A DNA stretch of 44,130 nucleotides, taken from Frankiales bacterium (GTDB taxonomy: Bacteria > Actinomycetota > Actinomycetes > JAFAQI01). Where the stretch lies: NCBI GenBank assembly GCA_025980465.1, contig JAICXJ010000026.1, positions 1 through 44,130 of the forward strand, given 5' to 3'. This document shows, one piece after another, positions 25,073 to 33,735 of the stretch (the first letter of the stretch is position 1; each line of letters opens with the position of its first letter). The position numbers were made by a program, and so were the translations under genes. The notes under the pieces are model-generated. The model had not been told where the DNA came from and made no database searches. It was given only the letters and a program-made list of their open reading frames with translations.

Positions 25073-26479
25073 CTACAGCGGGATGTTGCCGTGGTTACCG
25101 CACCGCCGCGGGTGTGCGGCGAGCACCGAGCTGATCGCACTGCGGGTGGTGTCGGCGTCGATGATCTCATCGACCAACCCGAGCTCGACGGCTCGACGTA
25201 CCCCGCCCGAGGTGGCGGTGTGCTCCGCCGCAAGCGCGGTCTCCATCGCCGGTCGCTCCGGCTCGGGAACCCCGGCGAGGGCTCGGCGATGCAGAACTCG
25301 GACCGCGGCGACCGCGCCCATCACCGCGAGCTCGGCATCCGGCCACGCGAAGACCCGGGTCGCGCCGAGCGACCGAGAGTTCATCGCGATGTACGCGCCG
25401 CCGTACGCCTTTCGCGTCACCACCGTCACCCGTGCCACCGTCGCTTCCGCGAACGCGTGCAGGAGCTTTGCGCCGCGGCGCACTACGCCGTCCCACTCCT
25501 GCGCCACCCCTGGCAGGTAGCCAGGTACATCAACCAGGACGACGAGCGGGACACCGAAGGTGTTGCACATCCGGACGAACCGCGCGGCTTTCTCGGCACT
25601 TGCCGAGTCGAGGCAGCCGCCGAGTCGCATCGGGTTGTTGGCGAGAACCCCCGCCGGTCCACCGCCGATCCGGCCGAGCGCGGTGACGATGTTCGGTGCC
25701 CACCGGGCATGCAGCTCGACGCCGGGCGAGTCGAGGAACTGGTCGATCAGTGGGTGGACGTCGTAGGCGCGCCGCGGCGAAGCCGGCAGCAGATTCGCCA
25801 TCGGTCGATCGGTGACCACCGTCACCGGGGTATCGCGGTCGGCGAGCAGCCCGACGACCGTTGCTGCTTTCCCGATCGCGTCCACGTCAGAGTCAGCGAG
25901 CAGGTGCACGACTCCGCTGCGCCGGCCGTGCGGCTCGGGTCCGCCGAGTCGCTCCATGTCGACGTCCTCACCGGTGACGCTGCGCACGACGTCCGGGCCG
26001 GTGACGAAGACCCGGCCGGCCGGGCCGAGGACGACGATGTCGGTGAGCGCTGGGCCGTACGCCGCGCCACCGGCGGCCGGACCGAGCACAACCGAGACCT
26101 GCGGGATTCGCCCGGAGGCTCGGGTCATCGCGGCGAAGACCTGGCCCACTCCATCGAGTGACGCGACACCTTCGGCGAGCCGGGCTCCACCGGACTGCCA
26201 GATCCCGACGATCGCGGCGCCCGCATCCATCGCGGTCCGGTACGCCGCGACGATGACGCGGCATCCTTCGGCACCCATCGCGCCGCCCTGGATGGCGGCG
26301 TCGGTGGCGAATCCCACCACCGGCCGGCCGTCGATGAAGCCGGTCGCCGCCTGAACGCCGCAGCCGTCGGCTGCTGCGAGCAGGGTGATGTCGGCGGCGC
26401 CGAACAGCTCGGCGAGGCGGGCGCGTGGGTCTCGGCTGAGAGCGACCGGTTCCGCCCGTTCGAGCTCGAGCAGGGACAT
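25073..26479 (-). CDS. accD: Acyl-CoA carboxylase carboxyltransferase subunit (AccD6-like)
   Basis: The 468-residue protein joins both carboxyltransferase halves: GGAMGAEGCRVIVAAYRTA, QSGGARLAEGV, GPAAGGAAYGPALTD in the N-half and DVPGYLPGVAQEW, RKAYGGAYIAMNS in the C-half. With a biotin-carrier/carboxylase alpha subunit, not seen here, it makes malonyl-CoA for FabD. Placement after ketosynthase genes mirrors mycobacterial kasA-kasB-accD6. ATG 26479 has GGAGG four bases upstream and overlaps the fabF stop (TGATG). It is shorter than AccD5-type subunits, like AccD6. Confidence 0.93.
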   Translation of the reverse strand: MSLLELERAEPVALSRDPRARLAELFGAADITLLAAADGCGVQAATGFIDGRPVVGFATDAAIQGGAMGAEGCRVIVAAYRTAMDAGAAIVGIWQSGGARLAEGVASLDGVGQVFAAMTRASGRIPQVSVVLGPAAGGAAYGPALTDIVVLGPAGRVFVTGPDVVRSVTGEDVDMERLGGPEPHGRRSGVVHLLADSDVDAIGKAATVVGLLADRDTPVTVVTDRPMANLLPASPRRAYDVHPLIDQFLDSPGVELHARWAPNIVTALGRIGGGPAGVLANNPMRLGGCLDSASAEKAARFVRMCNTFGVPLVVLVDVPGYLPGVAQEWDGVVRRGAKLLHAFAEATVARVTVVTRKAYGGAYIAMNSRSLGATRVFAWPDAELAVMGAVAAVRVLHRRALAGVPEPERPAMETALAAEHTATSGGVRRAVELGLVDEIIDADTTRSAISSVLAAHPRRCGNHGNIPL

Positions 26480-27732
26480 CAGGCCTCCGTGAACGCGAGG
26501 GCGACGTCATGGCCGCCGAACCCGAACGAGTTCGACAGTGCCGCCTTGCCTGCGGTGAGCGGTCGCGGCGAGATCCGGATCAGGTCGAGGCCGGCCTCGT
26601 CATCGGGATCGTCGAGGTTGCGGATCGCCGGCACGACCCGGTCTCGCAGCGCCAGGCAGGTCACCGCGGCCTCGAGCGCGCCGGCGGCACCCAGCAGGTG
26701 GCCGGTGCAGGACTTCGTCGCGGTTACTGCGACCTGTTCGATGGCGGAGCCGAACGCCAGCCGCATCGCGGCCACCTCAGCGAGGTCGCCGGCGGGGGTC
26801 GACGTGGCGTGGGCGTTGACGTGCTCGACATCGGCGGCACTGAGATCGGCGTCGGTGAGCGCCGCGGTGATCGCGGCGGCCGCGCCGGCGCCCGCCGGGT
26901 CGGGGGCCGCGACGTGGTGGGCGTCGTTGGCCATGCCCGCACCGGCCAGCCGGGCATAGCGGCGAACGCCGCGAGCCCGGGCGTGGTCAGCGGACTCGAG
27001 TACGACGATGGCAGCGCCCTCGGCGAGGACGAAGCCGTCCCGTTGCTTGTCGAACGGCCGCGACGCGCCCTTCGGATCATCGTGACGGGCCGACAGCGCC
27101 CGCATCGCGGCGAAGGCCGCCAGCGGGAGCGGATGCACGACTGCCTCCGCGCCACCGCAGACGACCACGTCGGCGCGGCCGCTGCGGATCATGTCCCGCC
27201 CCATGACTATCGCCTCGGCGCCGGATGCGCAGGCCGAGACCGGCGCGTGAGCGCCCGCCCGCGCCGTCAGCTCGAGGGCCACCGTTGCGGCTGGCCCGTT
27301 CGGCATGATCATCGGCACCGTGAACGGCGAGACCCGTCGGGCGCCGCGGGTGCGAAGCACGTCGTACTGGTCGAGCATCGTGGTGAGGCCGCCGACTCCG
27401 CTAGAGACGACAACACCGAGCCGGCGCGAGTCGAGCTCGGGCGCGTCTGCGTCCGCCCACGCTTCGCGGGCAGCAATCAGGGCGAACTGTTGGCTGCGGT
27501 CGAGCTGCCGGAGCTGCACCGGCGGAAGAATCTCCGCTGGGTCAGCCGCCGCGCGGGCGGCGATGCGCACCGGAAGGTCGGCCGCCCAGTCGTCGTCGAT
27601 GACCGCGGCACCGGACTGACCGTCGAGCAAGGCTCGCCAGCTCGACGGCAGATCACCGCCAAGTGGGGTGGTGGCCCCGAGCCCGGTGACGACGACGTCG
27701 GGCTCGGGGTGCACGGGGTGACGCGCCGTCAT
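26479..27732 (-). CDS. fabF: 3-oxoacyl-ACP synthase II (FabF)
   Basis: The 417-residue condensing enzyme has catalytic Cys168 (SACASGAEA), His308 (NAHATSTPAGD), Lys340 and His345 (KSCTGHLLGAAG) and the gate motif SNSFGFGGHD. It elongates acyl-ACP with malonyl-ACP. Its start overlaps the acpP stop (ATGA at 27729-27732) and its stop overlaps accD. One KAS II only; no KasA/KasB duplication as in mycobacteria. Confidence 0.94.
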   Translation of the reverse strand: MTARHPVHPEPDVVVTGLGATTPLGGDLPSSWRALLDGQSGAAVIDDDWAADLPVRIAARAAADPAEILPPVQLRQLDRSQQFALIAAREAWADADAPELDSRRLGVVVSSGVGGLTTMLDQYDVLRTRGARRVSPFTVPMIMPNGPAATVALELTARAGAHAPVSACASGAEAIVMGRDMIRSGRADVVVCGGAEAVVHPLPLAAFAAMRALSARHDDPKGASRPFDKQRDGFVLAEGAAIVVLESADHARARGVRRYARLAGAGMANDAHHVAAPDPAGAGAAAAITAALTDADLSAADVEHVNAHATSTPAGDLAEVAAMRLAFGSAIEQVAVTATKSCTGHLLGAAGALEAAVTCLALRDRVVPAIRNLDDPDDEAGLDLIRISPRPLTAGKAALSNSFGFGGHDVALAFTEA

Positions 27733-27977
27733 GCAGGGACGCCGGCCTTGGTGAGGTAGTCGAGAACGTCGGCAACGGTCTTCAGTTTCGACAGCTCGGC
27801 GTCCGGGATCGCGATGCCGAACCGGTCCTCGGCCATCGTTGCGATTTCCACCATCGACAGCGAATCGATGTCGAGGTCATCGGTGAACGACGCCGTGGGG
27901 ATGACGCGGGCGGCGGGAACCCCGGAGGCCTCCTGCACGATCTCGCCGAGAGCGGCGAGCAGGTTCTGATCCGACAT
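27729..27977 (-). CDS. acpP: Acyl carrier protein
   Basis: The 82-residue acidic helical protein has the phosphopantetheine site DIDSLSMVE, Ser39. It carries growing acyl chains between the enzymes encoded around it. The start is preceded by AGGAG (AGGAGAAGCC before ATG). It lies nine bases after fabH and overlaps fabF. No C-terminal extension like mycobacterial AcpM is present. Confidence 0.95.
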   Translation of the reverse strand: MSDQNLLAALGEIVQEASGVPAARVIPTASFTDDLDIDSLSMVEIATMAEDRFGIAIPDAELSKLKTVADVLDYLTKAGVPA

Positions 27978-27986
27978 TGGCTTCTC

Positions 27987-28943
27987 CTACGGGACGGTGA
28001 CGACGGTGCCGGCCCAGGTCAGGCCGGCACCGAATGCCAGGGTGAGTGCGCGGTCGCCGGCGGCGACCTTTCCTTCCCGGCGAAGCCGGGCAAGTGCGAG
28101 CGGGATCGACGCGGAAGAGGTGTTGCCAGCGTCGACGATGTCGTCGGCGATCACGGCCTCGGTCGCGCCGAGCTGACGTGCGATCGCTGTGATGATGCGC
28201 AGATTGGCCTGGTGCGGCACGAATGCCGCGAGCTGGTTCGGCGCGACCCCCGCGGCGTCGCAGGCACGCCGGGCGATGTCGCCGAGTGCGGTGGTCGCCC
28301 ACCGAAACACCGCCGGGCCGTCGAGCCGGAGATGGCCCGCCTCGGTCAGCTCGATGAGCCGGGATGCGCTCCCGTCGCTGCCGCTGACCAGCGGACCGAT
28401 GCCCGGCGTGGCCGACGGGCCGACGACGACCGCGCCGGCACCATCCGCGAACAGGATTGCCGAGCTGCGGTCGGTCCAGTCGATCCAGTCCGACAGCCGC
28501 TCGGAGGCCGCGACGACGACGTACTCCGCTGACCCGACGCGCACCGCGTCCGACGCGGCGGCCAACGCGTATCCGAAGCCGGCGCACGCGGCATTCAGGT
28601 CGTACGCACCGGCGTGGATCGCGCCGATCGACTCAGCGACCCGCGCCGCGCCGCCCGGGATCTGTTGCGGCATCGTGCAGCTGGCCAGAACCACCTGACC
28701 GACGCGCGCGGAGTCGACGCCGGCGTCGGCCAGCGCCTTCGTCGAGGCGGCCGACGCCATCGAGATCACCGACTCGTCGAGAGCAGCGAGCTGGCGCCGC
28801 GCGATGCCGGTGCGCTGGCGGATCCAGGCATCGCTGGTGTCGAGCGTTTGGCAGAGGTCGTCGTTGGTCAGGGTGCGAGCGGGTCGGTATTCACCCAGCC
28901 CGATGATGCGGCTGTACGCCGGCGTCGTGAGTCCCGCCGTCAC
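27987..28943 (-). CDS. fabH: 3-oxoacyl-ACP synthase III (FabH)
   Basis: The 318-residue initiating ketosynthase has the complete Cys120 (NAACAGF), His244 (PHQANLRI), Asn274 (GNTSS) triad. It condenses an acyl-CoA primer with malonyl-ACP. Whether it prefers straight or branched primers cannot be told. GTG start overlaps the fabD stop (GTGA at 28940-28943), so FabH is translationally coupled to the extended FabD. Confidence 0.94.
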   Translation of the reverse strand: MTAGLTTPAYSRIIGLGEYRPARTLTNDDLCQTLDTSDAWIRQRTGIARRQLAALDESVISMASAASTKALADAGVDSARVGQVVLASCTMPQQIPGGAARVAESIGAIHAGAYDLNAACAGFGYALAAASDAVRVGSAEYVVVAASERLSDWIDWTDRSSAILFADGAGAVVVGPSATPGIGPLVSGSDGSASRLIELTEAGHLRLDGPAVFRWATTALGDIARRACDAAGVAPNQLAAFVPHQANLRIITAIARQLGATEAVIADDIVDAGNTSSASIPLALARLRREGKVAAGDRALTLAFGAGLTWAGTVVTVP

Positions 28944-30100
28944 GACTGATCCGTGCCGACTCGCGCGAGCGGCTGGCCGCAGGACACCGGATCACCGTCG
29001 TGGACCAGGAGCTCGATCAGCCGGCCGGGCTCGGCAGCGGCGACGGCAAGTTGCCCACTGCGGGTGGCCACGTGCACGACCACGTCTCCCACCGCGAGCA
29101 TCGGGTTGGTGCGAGTCTCAGGGATCCGGACCGTGCCGCCCTCCGGCGCGATCAGCAGCCGCCATGACGGTGCGGATCCGATGATCTCCTCGGCATGTTC
29201 GGCGATCAGCTCCCGGGCGGCCGGGAGGTCGTCGGGGGAGCGCAGCGCGACGGCGGGAAGGCCAGGGAGGCTCCGCCGAAGCATTCCGGTGAGGGTGCCG
29301 CCAGGAGCGAGTTCGATCACCGCGGTGACGCCCAGCGTCACCAGCGTGTTGGTGCAGGCGTCCCATCTCACTGGCTGGCAGACCTGCGCGATCAGCCGGG
29401 CGAGCATCGCCTCGCCGTCCGTCACGAGAGTGCCGTCCTGGTTGCTGAGGACGCCGCTCGTGCTGTCCGCGGGGCTCACCCACTCCGCCTCTTCTGCCAG
29501 GGTGATCTGAGCGCTCCTCATCAGGTCGGTGTGGAACGCGCCGGCGACGGGGAGCCGACGCACCCGTGCGCCCACCGGCGGTTCGGCGCCGAGCCGGTCG
29601 AGTGCCGCCGCAGTCCCGGCTGCGACGATCTGACCGGCTCCGTTGTAGTTGGCCGCGACGCACCCGGCGCGGTCGATCGCGGTCAGGACGTCGGCTTCCG
29701 CGCCGCCGAGCACGGCGGCCATCCCGCTGGGTTGGCGGCGTGACGCCGCCGCCATCGCGCGTCCGCGCACGGCGATCAGCCGCATTGCGGTGGCGGGATC
29801 GAGGATGCCCGCCAAGGTCGCTGCCGCGAACTCACCGACGCTGTGGCCGGCGTACATCGTCGCGGCCGGAAGCGACCCGAGCGCGCCGGCCGAAGCAAGG
29901 TTGGCCGCGACCAGAAGTGGCTGTGCGATCGCTGTGTCGGCGATGTCACTATCCGACATAATCGTGCCCGCTGCGACGAGGTTTGTCTCGGCCGCGTCTG
30001 CGAGTTGCTCGATGATTGCCCGAATTCCGGGCTCATCAAGCCAGGGTGCTAAAAACCCCTTTCTCTGAGCGCCTTGTCCCGGCGCGAGTACGGCGAGCAC
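28940..30100 (-). CDS. fabD: Malonyl-CoA:ACP transacylase with C-terminal degenerate biotinyl-like domain
   Basis: Residues 1-305 are FabD: APGQGAQ, GHSVGE with nucleophile Ser87, GAFHTDL with His190. It loads malonate on ACP. Residues about 312-386 are extra: an all-beta, biotinyl-carrier-like domain starting LLIAPEGGTVR. From GDVVVHV onward it aligns without gaps to BCCP for 45 positions, keeping the turn glycines and the DGDPV and QPL segments. The carrier lysine position is Ser348 and the domain has no lysine at all. Start: GTG 30100 has GAAAGG nine bases upstream and gives the usual MLAVLAPGQ; GTG 30109 is possible. The stop overlaps fabH, so the extension is genuine. Confidence 0.92.
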   Translation of the reverse strand: MLAVLAPGQGAQRKGFLAPWLDEPGIRAIIEQLADAAETNLVAAGTIMSDSDIADTAIAQPLLVAANLASAGALGSLPAATMYAGHSVGEFAAATLAGILDPATAMRLIAVRGRAMAAASRRQPSGMAAVLGGAEADVLTAIDRAGCVAANYNGAGQIVAAGTAAALDRLGAEPPVGARVRRLPVAGAFHTDLMRSAQITLAEEAEWVSPADSTSGVLSNQDGTLVTDGEAMLARLIAQVCQPVRWDACTNTLVTLGVTAVIELAPGGTLTGMLRRSLPGLPAVALRSPDDLPAARELIAEHAEEIIGSAPSWRLLIAPEGGTVRIPETRTNPMLAVGDVVVHVATRSGQLAVAAAEPGRLIELLVHDGDPVSCGQPLARVGTDQS

Positions 30101-30180
30101 GCGGCTCACCCTTTCGCTCGGTGGCCTCCGCGTCAGGTGCAGTCAGCGACAGTGTTTCTCACCTAGACTTTGGAGGATTC
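30101..30180 (-). promoter_or_regulatory. Upstream region of the fab operon, probable FasR target
   Basis: About 71-80 bases separate fasR from fabD, the only sizeable gap before fabI. In Streptomyces the PucR-like FasR encoded here activates the fabD operon from this gap. I see a short inverted repeat AGGATTCCT (about 30173-30181, spanning the fasR stop) and a GAAAGG ribosome site, but no certain -10/-35 pair. The regulatory role is inferred from gene order. Confidence 0.4.
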
Positions 30181-31353
30181 CTACAATGGATTCTTGGCCG
30201 CTTCCATGCGTCCCAAAGCCAGGGCAACCTGGACGACGTATCGGTCGCGACTTGCAGCGAGGTCATAACCGCACACCTCGCCGATCCGGCGAATCCGGTA
30301 GCGGATCGTGTTCGCATGAACGAAGAGCGCGCGGCCGGTGCCTTCGATCGCCCCGCCGCTGTCGATGAACGCGTCAGCGGTGTCGAGGAGTGCCGGCTCG
30401 CCACGCAGCGGTTCGAAGACGCTGCTGATGAGGACCCGGACGGCTCGCGCGTCGCCGCCGAGTGCTCGCTCGGCCAGAAGGTCATCAGCGCCGACCGGGC
30501 GCGGTGACGAGGGGCGAGCGACGACGGCGCGGAGCCCGGCGAACACATCCTGCACCGACTGCGCAGCGTCGACCAGGCCGGTGACTTCGGGTCCGATGAC
30601 GATCGGTCCGTCATCGAACGCGGCAAGCAGCGCCCGGATGACCCGCGACATCCGGCCGCTGGTCCCGGCGACGACCACGAGCCGCGCCGTCTGGATGCCG
30701 GTCAGGATTTCGGCTCCGGCGTCGTGTCCGAGCCGGCGGGTGTGCGCCAGCAGTCGCTCCGTGTCGCCTTCCGGCGCCCGGCCGGCCAACACCACGACCT
30801 TGGCCGGCTGACCCCACCCGAGCGCCGACGCCCGCGACAGGAGTGAGTCGCTGAGGTCCCCCCGCACGATGGCGTCGACGACCAGCGCCTCCAGTCGCGC
30901 GTCCCACGCGCCGCGCTGCTCGGCCGCCCGCGCGTACACCCGCGCCGCTGCGAACGCGATCTCACGTGAGTAGCGGAGGACGGCCTCTCGGGTCCAGGCC
31001 TGCATCGCAGGAGTGGCGAACTCGTTGATCGCGTCCTCGGTGATCTCGACCGCGATCCGGATCAGCTCGACGGTCTGCTCGAGGGTGACCAGGCGGGCAA
31101 GCTCCTGAGGCGCCACCGCGAACACATCGGCGGTGATCGTGGCGCCGGCAGCCGGCTCGCGCAGCCAGTCGGCGAGTCCGCGGATGCCGGCCTGCACCAG
31201 AAGCCCGACGTTTGACCGCGGCGCCGGTGACATCGCCTGGAACCACGGCAGCGTCTGTTCCATTCGGTGCTGCGCCCGGGTCGAGAGGTTGCCCGATGCT
31301 TGCTCGACTCGTCGGGCCAGCGCAGTGATCTGGGCGGGCGACGGGCGGGACAT
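30181..31353 (-). CDS. fasR: FasR, PucR-type transcriptional regulator of fatty acid synthesis
   Basis: The 390-residue protein has a C-terminal PucR helix-turn-helix (FVHANTIRYRIRRIGEVCG, about 345-363), a central GGDEF-like/CdaR-type region about 165-280 and an N-terminal helical domain. This gene directly upstream of fabD is FasR in Streptomyces, an activator of fabDHPF; the present order is the same. It follows folE after 141 bases on the same strand. The effector is unknown, probably acyl-CoA or a metabolic signal by analogy. Confidence 0.85.
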   Translation of the reverse strand: MSRPSPAQITALARRVEQASGNLSTRAQHRMEQTLPWFQAMSPAPRSNVGLLVQAGIRGLADWLREPAAGATITADVFAVAPQELARLVTLEQTVELIRIAVEITEDAINEFATPAMQAWTREAVLRYSREIAFAAARVYARAAEQRGAWDARLEALVVDAIVRGDLSDSLLSRASALGWGQPAKVVVLAGRAPEGDTERLLAHTRRLGHDAGAEILTGIQTARLVVVAGTSGRMSRVIRALLAAFDDGPIVIGPEVTGLVDAAQSVQDVFAGLRAVVARPSSPRPVGADDLLAERALGGDARAVRVLISSVFEPLRGEPALLDTADAFIDSGGAIEGTGRALFVHANTIRYRIRRIGEVCGYDLAASRDRYVVQVALALGRMEAAKNPL

Positions 31354-31494
31354 CCGCCGAGGATGTCAGACGGCTAGGGCGCTCAGACTGTCGTCGATGC
31401 TGATTCGCTGCCGGCGAGTGGCAGCTCGATCCGAACGTCGCACCCTCACCTGGTTGCGACGCGACTGGAATCTTGCTGGGAGAACGCCGTGAGC

Positions 31495-32079
31495 TCAGCC
31501 GTTGGTGCCGACCGGCCCGTATGCAAGGGTCAGGAACTCGCCGCGGGTCCGAGCATCGTCGCGGATTCGGCCGAGCAGTGTCGACGTCACGGTTGTCGCA
31601 CCGCGAGCCGCGACGCCACGCACCGTCATACAGGTGTGCTCCGCACGCAGCACGATCCCGACGCCCTTGGGAGACAGGTTGTCGTCGAGCCAGTGCGCGA
31701 TCTGCTTCGTCATTCGCTCCTGCACCTGCGGCCGCCGGGCGAACAGCTCGACCACCCGGGCGAGTTTCGACAGTCCGAGAATCCGTTCCCCTGGTAGGTA
31801 CGCGACGACGGCGGTGCCGATGAACGGCAGCAGGTGGTGCTCGCACAACGAGGTAAAGGGGATGTCGCGCGCGATGACCATCTCGTCGTAGCCTTCGTCG
31901 TTCGGGAACGTGGTCATCGAGAACTCGCGCGCCGTCAGCAGCTCGGCGTAGGCGCGGGCGATCCGGCGCGGCGTTCCCTCGAGCGGACCGACCCGCTCGA
32001 TTCCGAGCGCATCGAGTAGCGCACCAGCCGCCTTCTCGGCGCCGGCGAGGTCGATCCCGTTGTCGTCGATGCCGGTCAT
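31495..32079 (-). CDS. folE: GTP cyclohydrolase I
   Basis: The 194-residue protein has zinc ligands Cys79 and His82 (TSLCEHHLLPF) and Cys150 (AEHTCMTVRGV), plus LSKLARVVELFARRPQVQE, all standard FolE. It converts GTP to dihydroneopterin triphosphate for folate. ATG 32079 overlaps the mutase stop (ATGA at 32076-32079); the upstream frame to 32130 is antisense-like readthrough of mutase sequence. Coupling to a mutase is unusual because folE normally sits with ftsH, folP and folK. Confidence 0.94.
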   Translation of the reverse strand: MTGIDDNGIDLAGAEKAAGALLDALGIERVGPLEGTPRRIARAYAELLTAREFSMTTFPNDEGYDEMVIARDIPFTSLCEHHLLPFIGTAVVAYLPGERILGLSKLARVVELFARRPQVQERMTKQIAHWLDDNLSPKGVGIVLRAEHTCMTVRGVAARGATTVTSTLLGRIRDDARTRGEFLTLAYGPVGTNG

Positions 32080-33668
32080 AACGACGCCGCCGGCGTATAC
32101 GTTCCCCAGACCTCGCGCAGCGCGTGGCACACCTCGCCCACAGTCGTGCGGGCGGCGAGCGCCTCACGCATCGGCAACAGCACGTTGTCGGTGCCCTCGG
32201 CAGCTCGCCGCAGGGCGTCGAGCGCCCGGGTCACGTCGGCATCATTGCGATCGGCCCGCAACTCCGCTAGCCGCTTCGCCTGCTGCTCTTCGATGGCCGG
32301 GTCGACGCGCAGCGGCTGGTAGACCTCGTCGTCATCGATCGCGTACTTGTTGACGCCGACGACCACCCGCTCACCGGCGTCGATCTGCTGCGAGGTCTGG
32401 TAGGCCGAGCGCTCGATCGCCTCCTTCTGGTAGCCACGTTCGATCGCTGCGACGGCCCCGCCCATCTCCTCGATCGTCGCCATCAGCTCCAGTGCTGCGG
32501 ACTCGACCGCGTCGGTGAGCGCCTCGATGGCGTAGGAGCCGGCGAACGGGTCGACCGTCGCGGTGATGTCCGTCTCGTGAGCGAGCACCTGCTGGGTGCG
32601 CACGGCGAGCCGGGCGGCCTTCGCGGTGGGAAGCGCGATCGCCTCGTCGTAGGAGTTGGTGTGAAGCGACTGGGTGCCACCGAACAGTGCGCCCAGCGCC
32701 TGTGCCGTGACCCGGATGAGGTTCACCTCAGGCTGCTGCGCGGTGAGCTGGACGCCGGCGGTCTGGGTGTGGAAACGCAGCATCTGTGACCGCGGATCCT
32801 TCGCTCCGAACTCCTCTTTCATCACCTTCGCCCAGATTCGCCGCGCCGCGCGGAACTTCGCGACCTCCTCGAGCAGGGTGGTGCGGGCGACGAAGAAGAA
32901 CGCCAATCGGGGGGCGAACTCGTCGACATCCTGACCGGAGGCGATCGCTGCCCGGACGTACTCGATGCCGTCGGCGATCGTGAAAGCGATCTCCTGCGCG
33001 GGCGTCGCGCCGGCCTCGGCCATGTGGTAGCCGGAGATCGAGATCGTGTTCCACTTCGGGATCGTGCTGCGGCAGTAGCTGAAGATGTCGGTGATGAGCC
33101 GAAGTGACGGCTTCGGCGGGAAGATGTAGGTGCCGCGAGCGATGTACTCCTTGAGTACATCGTTTTGAATCGTTCCGGTCAGCGCACTCGGAGCGACGCC
33201 CTGTTCCTCACCCACCAACTGGTAGAGCAGCAGCAGAAGTGCCGCCGGGGCGTTGATGGTCATCGAGGTCGACACCTGGTCGAGCGGGATGCCGTCGAAC
33301 AGCACCCGCATGTCGTCGATCGAGTCGATCGCCACGCCAACCTTGCCGACTTCGCCATGGGCGACTACATCGTCGGAGTCGTAGCCCATCTGGGTGGGGA
33401 GGTCGAACGCGACGGACAGGCCAGTCGAGCCGTTGGCGACCAGCTGGTGGTAACGCTCGTTGGATTCCTTGGCGGTGCCGAACCCGGCGTACTGGCGGAT
33501 GGTCCAGGGCCGGCCGGTGTACATCGACGGGTAGACACCACGCGTGTACGGAAACTCGCCGGGGGCACCAAGCTTGGCCGCCGGGTCCCAGCCGGCCAGC
33601 GACTCGGCCGCGTACGTCGTTTCGATCGGGAATCCAGACTCACTGTCCACCGCCGAACGGTAGAACAT
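32076..33668 (-). CDS. Methylmalonyl-CoA mutase large (catalytic) subunit
   Basis: About 530 residues; it contains only the substrate-binding barrel domain and no B12-binding domain (no DxHxxG). Signatures: TRGVYPSMYTGRPWTIRQYAG, GTIQNDVLKEYIARGTYI and SISGYHMAEAGAT with the catalytic His. The Tyr in YPSMY and Arg in EYIARGTY are the pair typical of methylmalonyl-CoA mutases, whereas isobutyryl-CoA mutases have Phe/Gln. It needs a separate cobalamin-binding small subunit that is not in this window. Start uncertain: ATG 33668 chosen; ATG 33707 would share a CATG with the divergent gene. Confidence 0.87.
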   Translation of the reverse strand: MFYRSAVDSESGFPIETTYAAESLAGWDPAAKLGAPGEFPYTRGVYPSMYTGRPWTIRQYAGFGTAKESNERYHQLVANGSTGLSVAFDLPTQMGYDSDDVVAHGEVGKVGVAIDSIDDMRVLFDGIPLDQVSTSMTINAPAALLLLLYQLVGEEQGVAPSALTGTIQNDVLKEYIARGTYIFPPKPSLRLITDIFSYCRSTIPKWNTISISGYHMAEAGATPAQEIAFTIADGIEYVRAAIASGQDVDEFAPRLAFFFVARTTLLEEVAKFRAARRIWAKVMKEEFGAKDPRSQMLRFHTQTAGVQLTAQQPEVNLIRVTAQALGALFGGTQSLHTNSYDEAIALPTAKAARLAVRTQQVLAHETDITATVDPFAGSYAIEALTDAVESAALELMATIEEMGGAVAAIERGYQKEAIERSAYQTSQQIDAGERVVVGVNKYAIDDDEVYQPLRVDPAIEEQQAKRLAELRADRNDADVTRALDALRRAAEGTDNVLLPMREALAARTTVGEVCHALREVWGTYTPAASL

Positions 33669-33735
33669 TCCGGCGTGATCAAGTCCGCCGGATAGTCCGC
33701 CGACCATGTTGACTAGCCCACTTGGGGAGTACTGG

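Noticed and set aside
33705..33708. Divergent mutase and small membrane protein both starting in a single CATG
   Set aside because: Both frames have starts at 33668 and 33736 that give typical N-termini and leave a 67-base promoter gap; a shared start is improbable.
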